DNA of 64,000 nucleotides, taken from assembly GCA_003991915.1 (NCBI GenBank), contig RQTK01000133.1, forward strand, positions 298,861 to 362,860. The letters are read 5' to 3'. The translations under genes and the position numbers were made by a program. The DNA is from Elysia chlorotica. Its lineage: Eukaryota > Mollusca > Gastropoda > Plakobranchidae. A model generated the notes under the pieces. That model made no database searches and was not told the origin of the DNA. It worked only from the letters and a program-made list of their open reading frames with translations. Shown piece after piece: positions 22,127-35,800 of the stretch. Each line of letters opens with the position of its first letter. Within the stretch, counting starts at the first letter, position 1.

Positions 22127-25100
22127 ATGTCGACCATCATAACACCTTTGTTTAACAAGATTGTAGAAGATATTAAAGGCGCGGAAGGTCCAGTATTTGA
22201 CTTGAAAGGAAACTTTTACATGGTTGCACCTGAAGTGGAGAAAGATGGAAAAGCTGCTGGCCAGATACTCAAAGTTGATCTCTCTTCTAAACAGGTAAAT
22301 AAACACAGAGGTCAAAGTTCACGAACTGTGGCTCACCAAGAAATGTAAACAATGTCCACTTGACCGAAGAACTGTAGAGTTTTAGATGAGCGCAAAGAGA
22401 TTCCCCTATAAATAACCGGATGAGCGTCAAATGAAAGGAAAAACCTAACAAAAAGCAGTAAATCAAGATATAGATCCACATTATAGGAAATCCACAAGAA
22501 TGTAGATCTAGATATATAATAATTATGATTTAGCTTGGATGTTAGCTACAACAATTAAACAAAGATTAGATCTAGAAGAGCAAATTAGATCGGCAGGAAA
22601 TTGTAGAAGGGTCCTCGGATGTCAAATCGTCTTTAGAGAAGCTAGCTATAGATCTAGATCTAGAGCTAGCTCTAGTATTTGTATGTTTGTCTTATTGTAA
22701 GGAAAAACAAAAAGTTTTCCAAATGACCAATATTGATACAACCACAGGACTTGGTTAGAGAATAGGGTGATTTGCATTTAAAACAGCCGGTCTGGAAATA
22801 CCCAAAATGTATCTCCTGAAATCAAGGCATCTAGATCTAGTCAAGATCTAAGCTACTTGAGATCAATACAAAAATAGAAAGAATCTAAGTGCACCAACAT
22901 GACAAAAACAAAACGTCTTGTCGTCAGCCTCATTATTCTTACATTGACGTAAGCTACGTTCTGTGCATTCTACCTTGAGTAAGTTCTCCAACAGCACAAC
23001 TACACTAAATGATGCTGGCTTACTATTTTTACAAAAAGCCTATGTATACATCATTTTTGAGTCATTTTCAAGGGTAGGCTATTATTGGCCTATATGCTAA
23101 CATTTTTTTATTCTTTATAAAATCGATTTAAATTGCCATGAAAATATTTGATAAGAATAATGTGGCTTGCTGTTGCAATGCGAAATTCCCATGGCAATTG
23201 AGAAATAAATGAAATCAACAGTGGTGAGGAATTGAAATGGTCTGAGTTCCTATTGCGTTAAGGAAAATTCATTGAAAAGATACTTATGTTTTTTTCGTAA
23301 TGGTCTTGTTCAAAACATAAAAATAGTAAAATACTTGTTTATTGAGAATCAGAAAATCTTATAGCAGAGGCCAATATTGAATATCAGATAATAAGTCATA
23401 TGAAATATCTTCAATTGCAGGCTTTGTTTGAAGCTTGTTTTATTATCTTGTGTTTGAAACGAACTAGGTGGAAATTGTTTGTGAACCAAACATAGACGGA
23501 GATGGTGGCATCCCTGCGGGTTGCCAGGTTGACAAAGATGGCAATCTCTATGTGGCTGACATGAGGCTGGGCATTCTCTATGTCAAACCGGATGGGACAT
23601 ACACTCAGGTAAAAAAATAGAGTATACATAGAAGGATCTCTCGTTTTAATTTTTCCTCCAAGCTCTTAAAAAGAAGCAAGACGGATGATATTAAATTATA
23701 CAAGATGTAGGCCTATTAGCAGCCATGGTTGTTTTTAATAACTTCACAAAAAGGGCACCTCTTCCATTAAACAGAATTATTTAAAGTTGATGTTATTAGC
23801 CTGGAGTTTGTGTCTTCCCTATGGCCATTAAAGGATCGATCTAGTCGTCAGATTAAATCTGTCTTACTTTTATTTTTTTTAACTGGCTTGAAGTAACTGC
23901 TGTACTTGTTTTGTAAAATTTGGAATAATTTTATAGCTCTGCTTACTAAAAAGGATATGTTTTGCCTCCATGTGGCATTTAGCAGAATGTATAGGGAAAA
24001 GACCACTCTTGTGTTATTTCATGTAAATCAACAAAAGATATTTAATCCTTACTAAACACAACTATTTCTCCATCATCTTGTAGTTATATAGGAGCTGTTC
24101 ATTGGAATCGCAGTATTTTTCAATAAACATATGGGATCAGGGAAAGAAAATTAATACAAGCATTTTAGAGGTCTAGGGATATTTGGTTTGGTAATTTTAT
24201 ATCTGGTTTAAAAAGGATACCTTTGCATTTTGCATAAGTCTTCTCAACTTTTACAATTGTTATTTTTAATAATCTTTTAATATAAACTATATATATGCAC
24301 ATAAACTATAGACTAAAATGTCTTTTTTTTTTCAACTTGAACTCGTATCAGATTGCCAGGAAAGATGCTGGAGGAAGAACAATGCAGGGATGTAACGATT
24401 GTGCACTTGATTACGATGGAAACCTTTGGTTCACTGCCCCTGCTGGCGAAATCGCTCCAAGTCCATATCTCCGATCTTTTGAGGTATGGATTATAATTTT
24501 CTTAAGTTAAGAAAAGTAGGATAATGATGCTAATCCAGCTAATGATGCTGGTTTTGAGTTAGTGGAAGGAAAATAATTGATTTATAAACACACCCATTTA
24601 ATAAGAATCTAAAATCACCAGTATAATCGGTTTTATACATGTGTATTTTTTAGGTTATTTTATTGATTATAGACATAGTCTTGACAAAATAATAATGTTT
24701 TTGATACATATAAATAAAATGAAAGTGAGAAGGCTAATATAAGTATTATCTTACGAGAACCTAAACTAGATTACCAGATTTGAGTTGTTCTAAATTTTAG
24801 TGATTGCAGGAAGACATTTGGTAAGCTCAAAAAAACTTCTGTACCTTAAAATATTAATTTTAAAAATTGTGTCTGGAATGTATTTTTATGATATACACCA
24901 TTGTGAAATAATATCTGTATTTTATAGTATAAATATAAGTAACTTTATTCCTCCTCGAGTCAACATCATCAGGTCTACTTTCTGTGAAGCTTCTGTTCAT
25001 GACGAGATAGGGGGAGGGGGGAATAGTTTTCTGGTTGTTTTATTTTAAAGAAATTGTCTTGCAAATTTTTTTTTCCCCCAAAGAAATATTTACCGTTTTA

Positions 25101-26251
25101 ATCTCTTGAGCCTCAAATAGGGAAGGAATTGCGATTTCAAAAACACGCTATGACTATTATTTCTATATCCAGGAACCTTTTGGCTCCATTTATTGCCGGA
25201 CAGCTGATGGAACGATCATTCATCTCGAGTCCAACTACAGATTTTCAAATGGCTTGGCTGTGAGACACAGTAAAGATGGTCGGCCTGAAAAGCTGATCGT
25301 AGCAGAAACTCCAGCACGCTTGCTGTGGTGCTATGACATTGAAGGTCCAGGCAAAATAACTAATAAAACTCAGTGGGGCAAGTTGCCAGGTAAATTGTTA
25401 TGATCCCTCGTGAACAAATTGAGCATTTATATTTTAATAATTTTTTTATTATTTAAGGTGCTCTTTATTTTTTATTTCATTGTTGTATACTTGAAATAGG
25501 TATTATGTTATCTCTAATAAAGTTAGCCCATGTTTCTAAGATTTTTGTTTATCAACCATAGTTTACTACTTGCCCCTCCCTATACGGTGTCTAAGGGTAA
25601 TAAAATCATCATGCAGTTCTCACAAGTAGCAAATTATTAGTGAAGTACTGGGCTGGATAAAAATCATATTTCCAACATGGTGAAATTAGTAACTTCCACA
25701 TTTTAAGAACTTCATAAAAAATATCAATAAATTTATATAGTTTTCATAATGACAAAATTGCATCAAGAGAAATTGTATTTAAATGTGCTCTGAAACTTTG
25801 TTATTTTATTATCTGGCATAATCAAGTCTTTTCTGGTTGCGACATAATTATTGATTAGCTGTCATTATGGAGAGGTCTAACAATCAATGTTCAATAAGCC
25901 GCCAAGGCATGAAAGTCCCAGTGTAATAGCTCACCGAGTCAAGTAAATCATTCGTTATAGTATGCATTACTATTTTTATTCTAAGACCCAGGGTGTACGA
26001 GTGGACCAGACGGCATGGACTTTGACGAGCAGGGAAACCTCTTGGTGGCTCACTGGGGGTCGAGTTTCATCGAAGTCTTTGGTCCAGACGGAGGGGACCC
26101 GATCAGACGCATCCAGTGCCCATTTGATAAGCCCAGCAACCTGCACTTCAAGCCAGGCTCTAACTTGGTGCTCGTCACTGAGCATACGAACCACGGCCTC
26201 TGGGAGTTTGAGTGGGAGTGCAAGGGGATGCCACAGTTTTGCGAGACATGA
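22127..26251 (+). CDS. DFPase-like calcium-dependent phosphotriesterase/lactonase (SMP-30 fold), complete
   Basis: Five exons: 22127-22294, 23468-23608, 24352-24483, 25173-25389 and 25986 or 25992-26251. They give 305 or 307 residues, against 314 in squid DFPase. The order of near-identical blocks (GAEGPVFD, VAPEVE, GGIPAGCQ, VADMRLG, MQGCNDCA, LWFTAPAGE, RFSNGLAVRH, LIVAETPA, DGMDFDE, EVFGPDGGDP, CPFDKPSNLHFKP, VTEH) matches that enzyme. Residues equivalent to the catalytic calcium ligands and active-site histidine are all present: E20, N118, N173, D226 and H284 in the 305-residue numbering. The protein should be a six-bladed propeller that hydrolyses phosphotriester- or lactone-like substrates; its natural substrate is unknown. 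The chosen ATG has ACC before it and aligns with the squid start. The last six or so squid residues are absent. Confidence 0.95.
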
Positions 26252-28001
26252 TTTAATAATTTGTTGTGACTGCACTTTAAAAAGATCCCTGTGATAGATG
26301 GGCACAAAGTCTTTAATTTATTTATTCTCATAAGTAGGCCTATGCCTTTTAATAGTGCTTATTGCAAATTGCAGCACAAAATATAACTTAATGAAATTTC
26401 TATTTTACCAAACTTTTAAATGAACATTAATTTTATAATTTGTTGTTCTGGCTAAAGTGAGCTCATCTTTGGTGGAATGAATATATGCCATGACTTGTCT
26501 GATATTGGTGCTTTCTATATTCCCTAGTCTTTAATATTGTAAGCAGACTTGTATTCTTTCTTTTGCGTTTTTAGTGTAATTTGAATGGTGGAGAATTGTT
26601 AACATGTCAATATTTTTAATACCATTTGGCAAAAATTTTATGTGCTAAAGCTTGAGAGTCATGATTGTAAAAATATGTGTTTAAAAGTTGGCATTCCATT
26701 CAAAAACGTTAAAAAATTGTTGTTGTTTTTTTAATACACATACATATACATACTTAAGTTATACAACATACAAACATTCTATACATTGGTTGTTGTTGTA
26801 AGCATCAGATTTTTTTAATTTAAAAACTTTAATGATCCCTGATGGCAGCATTATACAATATGTTTATTGTATTTTTATCAACATCTTTTCATGTTTAGAG
26901 ATAGGAAAACTGTTCAATTCTAAAAACAGATGTCTTTGTAAAACAATATACAATTTGAGAAAGAGAAAAAATAAACAAGTTTTATCACACATTTAAATCA
27001 AATTTGTTCCAAAAGCTCTTTTAAGTCAACACACCCATATCTACCCTTCATGTTTAATCTTGTAGCTATGTTCATGTTACTAACCATTGCAACTCTACTT
27101 AACTTACAAAATATGTTGGCTTTACCTTACATAAAGTGATGCCTTTTAAAGTTAAAAAAGCAATACAATAAAACTTGGGATTTCAATAAGACTTAAATTG
27201 AAGCAATCAAGACAAAGTAACTAAAACATTCCTTTCATTCAGTAAAAAAAAATAATTCTTAACACTATTTTAAGGTACATAATATCTTTTAATTCATTAA
27301 ACTCTGCATTAATTTGTATTAGTTATCTTTATTCAGTGGCATCAAATGCATAAAAAGACATGTGTAAATGGTTTACACTAACTGAATACCTAATGCAATA
27401 AGTATGACTCTGACAACAATAAACCTATAACAAGAACAAAAACAACAATAATTTTGTCTTGATAACCAATCTCTCCTTCCCTTGTAAGATCTTGATGCAA
27501 CAAGTACTTAAAGAACTTCCTGACCCGTTGTCCATATTCTTCTATAAGGTTCCGACCCCACTACATGTATCGCTTTCCATAAAGGCACATGAAAAGTGAA
27601 AGTAGAAAACTATGAATTCTTTCTCTACTCATCCAGATTTTCATACTGGGCCTATCTATATTTTACTTTTTTTAATTGGAACAGTTTATTTTACTAAAAT
27701 GTTCACTGTGTTTTGGTTTTCAACTCAAAAAGACTAATTGCATATCCAAAAATAGATATTTCACAGGGGAATTATTTTAAAATAGGTAAAAGGGATTTTT
27801 ACCTTATCCTTCATAAAAAATATTGACTTAGTCAGAGGTGAACAAAAGTTATTTTCTTTTCTGATTTTCTTAAAAGTAAAAAAATTCAAGCTGTGTCACA
27901 AGCTGGTTTGTTGAGTTGAAAAAGTTAATACATGTTTCATTCGTAAAAAAAAAAAAAAAAAAGTAAATATACAGAAATATAACAACTAAAGTAGATTAAT
28001 T
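26252..28001. other. Convergent 3' region between the DFPase-like gene and NDUFAF2
   Basis: No coding signal. Plus-strand AATAAA occurs at 26970 and 27168, and minus-strand AATAAA (TTTATT on plus) at 27685-27690. The two genes therefore run tail-to-tail, and their 3' UTRs may approach or overlap each other. Confidence 0.6.
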
Positions 28002-31000
28002 TTAACTAATTTTATTTCCTTCTTTGTTGTACTTTTGTCCTGGGGTGTCCTCATACTCTTCATACCTAGGAAATGGCGCTGGAAGAGAAATAAAAGAAGT
28101 CGCAATCAGAATTAAACTCTTTTGAATAAAAACCCACCCGCATGTAATCATCTTTATTTTCCCCCACATTTTTTTAATCAATTTAAGGTAAATCATTTCA
28201 TAAATTTAACAAACTTTAGAAAGAATATTTACTCTGAGGGTGCACAAGTCAAAGATCATTCTTAGTCCTTATAACTTTGTTTTTAGACGAAATTTGGTAC
28301 AAGCAAATTGGAACATTACAACAAATTGCTAAAAAAAATGATCCCCAACTTTCCTACCTTTTCTTTGTACTTCTTTTTTTAGTTTTCCTGTTATATAAGT
28401 TGATTGCTGGTCACAATAAGTTATCAAACCAAAACATAGGAATAATCTCATTGAGTATATTATTTTATTGTACCGCTTGAAAAGGAAATCCTTTATAAAT
28501 GATTCCTTAAATTTCAATTGAAAAAAAAATATGCTAGAAGTAGAAATATGCCAGCCACGAATAGCTGCCAACCTTATGAAAAATTACTTCTACGGATTTT
28601 AACACTTTTTTTTGTCAACATTTGATGGCTGTCTGGCGAGGTTTGCAGCCTTGTGTTTTAAGTGCCAGAGTACATGTACTTACCATTGGGGTTGTTCGAG
28701 ACAATTGTCTCTGTGAGAACATTGGGTCCAGACACGTCATCTGTCTGCAAACAAGACATGAGTTAAATTTGTATTTTATGTGACCGAAGATATAATTTAC
28801 ATCTTTAATAATTTTCAGAAAAACAGTAATTGTAACTCTAGTAACTCTCTCTGTCTGATGGTCCTAATAAAAGATATGTCAATCACAGTGATTTAAAAAT
28901 TTAAACTGAAAATACAGGGAAAAAAAAATATTTTTTTTTTGAGAGACTTGGTCACACATGACTTATACTTATATTGACATCACTTAAATAACGCTTGCTT
29001 TCTAATATTATCAAAAAGATCTAAAGAGACCCAGTTGTGTAAATTAACAGGTTTTCTGACAAAGTAATGTTTGAAAAGTGGTACATCCTGTTACCATGCC
29101 CATAAATAGGTACAAAAACAACCCCAGCAGCAACATGATAAGTGTGAGACATGTAAAATAAATAGTGAGTGAAAAAGAGCCTGACCTTTATTCCAGAGTA
29201 TTTGTTCTCCAGCTGCTCTGCTCTCATTTTTTTCTGCATCATCTTGACATAATTCTGCTTTATTTCCTGCATGCAATGTATTAAAAAAAAAGGGGGTGGG
29301 AGGGGGGGTAGGAGTTTCCAACACATATTAAAATGAAGAGATCATTAACAGCAATAAATATTTCCAAATTAAGCTCTTGGCTTGTCTGTTAATAGTGTTA
29401 TATACCCTTATCATTCTGTTTTAAGAAGTCCATGGTCATTGCATCTTTCCACATTGATACCATGATATCATGACTGGTCACAATGGATCTTGACTTTAAC
29501 ATTGGGTCCAAAACAAACAACTCCTCCCTGACAAAGTCAATCATAGAACTGTTTTACCCTTTATTATTTAACCCTGAAATTGGGCTCAAGAAATTAAATT
29601 TTCTAAAAGCTTTACTTAGAAAAGTATGAAAGTGATGAAATAGTTTAGAACAAGAGAAAATTCATCACCACCATGTTTAAATATGTGTGTATATAAGGGG
29701 TAAAAAATGAAATAAAAGTATTGTAAAATGCTTAACATAAATTGACAACAATGGGCTTTACAAAAAATAATCTTATAAGTTCCTATTGAGTGTGTACCGT
29801 ATATCATGATCTTGTATCCAATAATTACTAAATAATAACATGGTTGGCCAATATGTCCCACCTGCCTTGTTTTATAGCCATAAGAAAAATTAGTAAGAAA
29901 AAAAAACAAGAGTTAAGAACCTTCTAGAATGGACTAATGTTATTCTTTACCTCTTCAGTTGGTGGATTTTTTCTCCTTCCTCTTAGCCAGGCTGTAGAAT
30001 TTATAAAAATAGAGTATCTTTACCTGAACTTAAAATATTCTTACAGTAAATAAGACACAAAAATAACACATACATGTAGTTGAAAAACCATTTTAATCAA
30101 AACAATCCAGTAATTTTTTCTTCTTTTAAATGTATTTACAGCTTATATCTCTTCCTAATATGGCAGCCAGACGCATACTAGTGTATATATGCCTATGGAC
30201 ATGTACATAATGCTTAAAAATAACAATTAACATGAAAGATTAGAAGATTTTGCATCAACGTTTTTTTTATAATAATGGTAAGGCACAAGAGATGACTTTT
30301 CGTGTAACATTTATCTTCCTCGATTTCATTGTTTTAGCGTCCATTACAGTCTTCTCTCAACATACATAAATTATTTAAAATCTATTCCATAAACTGTATC
30401 ACAACTTCACCAAATAGGCCCAACACTTTTTACATACTGTGCTCATAAAAAGTTTAATATTGCGAATCTTAAGTAACTTGATACAAGATAATTCTCAGGG
30501 ATTCTTTTAGACATGTCCAACCCTCACCATCCCATTCCACAGGTACGTCAGGAATGTCATGTGAGCTTGCGCCAGATCTCTCCTTAATGAACCGCTGTGC
30601 TCTCACATTCCTATCAGAGTCTAGAAAAAATGAAATTGGATTATTAGAGTTTTATACTTGATGGGCTTTAATCTATTAATGAATTGGAATGATTACAACC
30701 TAGGTATTTTTTATTAATTGAAAACATTTTGGGTTTAAAATGTTCAATCTGTGATGGAGCCCAAGTGTACTAAACTGAAGGGATATCATGTAGATCAAAC
30801 AGACCTTGTTATTTACATTTTACATAGTTGATAAAATTACATTAGAAGTAATGTGCTTTAACCAATTGAACAGAAAATATAAACCATACAGCCTTATAAT
30901 TGTAAAGGTAAAGATTGATCACCTCAAGGCCACAGTGGAAAAACCAGATATGTCACCAATTTGGATAAATTTAGATTTGCACCTTAGCTTACGAAGCATA

Positions 31001-31708
31001 TCTTTTTCTTACATCTCCAGAAGGTATTCAATTAAAAAAAACGTTATTTTAGGACTGGAAAGGTTCTATGTAGATCCTGGAGAAACTGATGAATAGAGAG
31101 CATTTTGAAACTTAAATCGAATTATCTGATTTGTCAGATTTTTCCATTGTGGTCTTTATTTGTAAACAAATTATAATACAAATAACAATTATTTACAGGT
31201 GGAAATAATTTTCCTAATTTCACTAAAAACTTGTAATGGTCTGTTACTCCAATATTTTAATAATAATTATACATTGATACTGACATAAATGTATGGTACA
31301 AACATTTAAGGTTTGAAACTACCCATATGCATTTTAATTTAAGAAACACTATTAAAATTTGATATAGCCTATAGTATCTTGCTTGTCCATTAAAAACAAA
31401 CTAAAAAATTAAAAATCTGGTATAAACTTTTAGTTTTATTTTGATTTCTGGTTAGTACATCTTTACAAAGCAATCTATACTTGCAATACCACTGATTATG
31501 TGTTGTAGTACACATGCATCATAGTTATAATCAATAATATGGATGGACAAAAATATATTATTTTCTAATATTGCTCACCCCCAATTTTTTCATAATATTC
31601 ATTGCCAAATTGGTCAGATCCAATATATTTGTTGCTTTGTTTAGCTACAAAAAACGAATTTTTCAAATTTGTGAAGAACCGAGATATGTTTCCAGGCTTA
31701 CGAGACAT
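28002..31708 (-). CDS. NDUFAF2: NADH dehydrogenase (complex I) assembly factor 2, complete
   Basis: Six exons, 5' to 3' on the minus strand: 31708-31579, 30620-30528, 29991-29951, 29266-29186, 28744-28684 and 28078-28002 (stop TAA). They total 160 codons plus stop with consistent phases. Human NDUFAF2 (mimitin) is about 169 residues. The diagnostic blocks are GSDQFGNEYYE at residues 30-40 and DVPVEWDAWLRGRRKNPPTEE at 68-88, followed by a Lys/Glu-rich helix and a C-terminal APFPRYEE patch. The basic, phenylalanine-containing N-terminus (MSRKPGNISRFF) fits import into mitochondria, where this NDUFA12-related factor acts in late complex I assembly. An in-frame TGA nine bases upstream fixes the start. 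The divergent neighbour begins about 1.1 kb away. Confidence 0.93.
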
Positions 31709-32800
31709 TGCACTTCACATAAAAATTTTAATTCTATAACGTGTTGTTTTTTTTTTTGTGTGTGACCAGTTCTTGATGATTAAGACCCTAAATGCAAAGC
31801 CAATTATTTTCTTGTAATTATCTCAATGATTGGTGTTCTACTCAGGCTTCTGGTGCCGCCTACATATTCTACATACAAGGTGATCTAGTTTAGCTAGGTT
31901 CTAGAGATCAAATCTTGCCAAAGAGTCTGAATTTCTAGAGTACATCCTAGATCTAGATCTACATGTATTTGATCTTTTATCAGAGTCTGTATGTTATATA
32001 AAATTAGGTGTGGTTTAGATCTAGATCTAGACAAAAAATGCCTTCTTGTCGTAATAATTCTAATTCTATACAGTATAAATCTGTGCAATCATGTAACAAA
32101 GTGGTGGAGAAGGTCGATGTATGTGTGAAACCGAAACGAAAACAAACATGAAACCAAAATAACCAAAACATCCGCAATTTTTGAAACTCTTCTTTGTTCA
32201 AAACATAGTTTTATTTAATTTGACAACAGGGACAGCTACTCTTTTCAATAAACATTAAACAAATCTCTGCTCGTTTACAGAGACGCATCGGGCCTATCTC
32301 GTCGGTCAGAACACGCTCTAACCTGTATAACTAGATATAGAGTCTACACATTAAATTCAGGAGTTAATGAAGCGGCATAAGGACCATGAGTTTTTTTTCT
32401 TTTTAAGCGTACTCTTCACCTCTTGAGATCCTCCATCTAAAGTCCTTACTGGTGACTAAATTTAGCTTTTTATCGACGTTTTTATCGTCCTAAAAACTTC
32501 ATAGACGACTCAGATCTTAGATCTTATGCGTGTATGTGACAATATGGATCTAATAACGGCCAAATTTTGCCATACGAATCAGATCTATATTTATAGTGTT
32601 TCTGCCCAAATAGTGGTCATGCGCGCTGTGTATTGCAATTATTTTATTAAATACGGTAAATAATCTTTCTTTAGACCTAGGAGTAGAAATGTTGTGTATA
32701 ATTATAATATATACACATTTTAGAGTGGTTATATAATATAAATTTGCAATTCAACTCTTCCCCCAGAGCTGTCAATTTTCCAGGTGATGGAATTATTCTC
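31709..32800. promoter_or_regulatory. Divergent promoter region of NDUFAF2 and the coiled-coil gene
   Basis: About 1.1 kb separates the two start codons, which point away from each other, so both promoters must lie here or in short upstream introns. The segment holds palindromic AGATCTAGATCT-type sequence at 31940-32035 and scattered CpG. No TATA box is at a convincing distance. Core promoter positions cannot be assigned. Confidence 0.5.
31940..32035. repeat. AGATCTAGATCT-type simple repeat
   Basis: Clusters of TAGATCTAGATCTA at 31950-31961 and 32017-32030. The same overlapping 6-bp palindromes recur near 22560-22680 and 48120-48170. They look like a genome-wide simple-sequence habit rather than a site of this locus. 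Confidence 0.6.
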
Positions 32801-35800
32801 ATGGACTGGCAAAACAAATTTTACTCCATTGTGAGAGAAACAGAAGAAAATTTGGCCAAGGCAAAGGTTAGATAATCTTGAATTGTTGTTATAGTAAGAT
32901 AGTGTTCTTAATTGATATGCAAGAGATTTGTAGTTCAAATCTCAGCTGTTACTCACATATGAGAGTCTTTGGGACGATAAGGAGATTTTTTTTGAGTTGT
33001 GGGATGGAATATAATAGACTTGATTAGAAAATGTCAAAACTTTGGCATCTTTACATTATCTTCAAATCAGGAGGCTTTGAGAATCTGTATATTTACAAAT
33101 TGATACTTTTAGGTATTTTTATTTTCTGTTCTGAGAGTAAATTGCATCTGAATGTAAGAAATAATGAAAATTACTGGCTGCCTTATGCCCTTTAATCAAC
33201 TCACTGTTTTAATGATTGCTGTGAAAAAAGTCTAGATACCAACTACTGAACTGTTAAAAGTATTATTATCAATTTTGGAAATAATTCGTTCAAGAAAGCC
33301 ATCTGTTAATGTGTGTATGTATAAATAAATTCCATCGCAGCTGAAGTTGGCAGCAAAGAGTGCTGGCTTGAACAACAGTGTTGTAGAATCTTACTCACCA
33401 CGGCCAGCTGTCGGCACTGCCAGCTTTTCTCCAGGAGGAAGTGGGTTTGGCGGTCTCCCCAAGCCTCAGTTCACAAGACACCAGCTCACGGCTCCTGTTG
33501 ACCAATTGAACATGAGTGCGGCAAGTGGCATTCAGGTCCTTCATATGCAGGAGCAGATTGATGCCCAAAATCGCGTAGGTTTTATCATTCTGTATTTTTT
33601 TTTTTTCTCTTTTTAGACTAGGGTGTTTTATGCACTTTGCTAGAGGGGAATTTTTGTTTCCCCAATCAAAAGACCAAAGTGTCTTCTTGAAATTAAAACA
33701 AAACTTTCTCAGTGGGAAAATGTATCCTGGAAGAAACAAAGTCAATTGTATCTAGATCTGAATCAACAATGACCTTAAAGTATTGATAGAATGTTGAAAG
33801 ACACTGGAACATTCTTCCAGTTTTAAGGAGTTTAAACATACTACAACGCACTTGCCATAACATTGAATTAACTTTAATTTTTACGTTTTTTTTTGTTTTG
33901 TGTCATTAATTTTTTATTCTTAACATTGATAGCATTAATTTTGTGTGAGGGATATATTTGATAGAATTTTCTTATTAGAAATGAGTTAATGATATTCCCT
34001 GAAAGTGCGGATAAAAAATAAATACAGCATCAATAAAGCATATATACATTTTTTTAATGCACTGGTATCGTCTCAAATGTAATTAGACCGATTTATAAGT
34101 CATACACTTTAGAAGGAATGATGCATGCTTATGAGTATCACTCAGTACATCATATCATCTTTTTGTTTTCTTCTGTGCAGACCATTGATCAGTTACAGAA
34201 GTTGGTCCAATCACTTGACAGGGAGAGGGATTTTTACAAAGATCAAATTTCTCGTTTACAAGGTAATTAAATTTTTTGTAACAATCAAATATTGGTGGAA
34301 GATCATTTTTAGGACCTTCTCTATTCATCACTTTGTTATGATTCTCATACACAAAATGATATTTATATCTACTGGATGTGTACAATTACATTATTCTTCA
34401 TACGTTTTTATGATTTGTTTTTACAACATTTAAAATAAATTATTTTCATTGATTATCTTTTACCATTTATATAATATATATAATTTTTTTTTGGGGGGGG
34501 AGGGGTGAGTTCATTTGTGTGAAAGTTTGTGTACCTTATGCCAAGCAACACCTAATGTATTGTTGTCTATTTTTTTATCCTTTTTTCTTGTGGCAGGTGA
34601 AATTGATAACCTTTCAGATAAAATGAGGCGCCAGATGACAATATCTGGGAGTGGTAATGAAAGGCAAATGTCTCTTATAAAAAAGGAAGTCATCCATGAA
34701 ATAGACAAAGTCAAAGCAATGTTGAGCCACCAATCTCGATCCCCCCGGATTGTCTCGACTCAATTGTCACCTCAATTGGATGATGAGCTCTGGAGCGTGT
34801 ACGTCTCTTCGTGTCTTATATGTCATTTCAAAAACTTGTTCAGATTGACCAATCTAAGTCAGTCATACTTCTTTCCTTTTTTTTCTTTCCTGTTATGCAG
34901 GTTTGCTCTGTCAGACTTTTGAGTGTTGTTGTTTGTTTTTTTGTTTTTGAGAAAACTAAAAAGATTGCAAATTGTTAATTTGCTGGAATGAAAGATAATA
35001 ATCAAAGGAAATTATATGTTCTAGAAAATGAATTGCCAACATTGATTCCTGCGTTGGAATTATTTTTTCAGGATGTACATAGTACATTCGTTTCTTCTTG
35101 TAGCATTTCCTGGGCTCCACAGAGCAATCCTAGTAAGAGTGATCAGATAAGACAAACCATATCCATCCATAAGAGAATATAGGCTGGATATCCCAGCAAC
35201 ATCAACAATCCTGATATTAATATGAAAAAATTAATGCAAATCGTAGCATAAGTGTAAATAAAATGTCTTTTCCTCTCTTTTTTTAGGTATAACTATTATG
35301 AGAAGATGTTTAGGATTAAAGATTTCAAAGATTGTTTATAATCACAATTGAAGCAGCTATTTTTGTACCAGTGACAAATGTCAGACTTTGAATGACTAGG
35401 AGCATGGTCGAAACAAAGAAATTTGTAAAGCTACAAAATAAGATGTCAAAAAAATCAATGCCTTTGGTTTATTTTCCAACAGGTTATTTTGATATCTCTT
35501 CCATTTAACAAAATGATAGAGTATGAGAACTTTTTATTCATTTATACCAATATTTAATTTTTTCTTTATCTTGCAGAAAAGAGAATTTAACAGAAAGTTT
35601 GGATCACATACGAAGAGAATTGCGTCTGATGAACAAAAGAATAGGTAGGATAACCAAGAGCTAGTTTTTGTTATCCTATTTAACAATGGGATTTCAATTT
35701 GTGTTTGCAAAACCTAGGATGATAACTCACTGGCCCCATTTCCCAATAAGATAGTTGGACATTTCTGTGGGACCAAATTATAGAATCTGGAACACGCAGG

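Noticed and set aside
22100-22348. Minus-strand frames opposite DFPase exon 1
   Set aside because: Shadows of the coding exon. The sense strand has strong homology and proper splice sites.
35040-35340. Additional coiled-coil gene exons near 34.9 and 35.29 kb (after TTATGCAG and TTTTTTAG)
   Set aside because: The segments after these acceptors run into stops or lack a donor in a workable phase.
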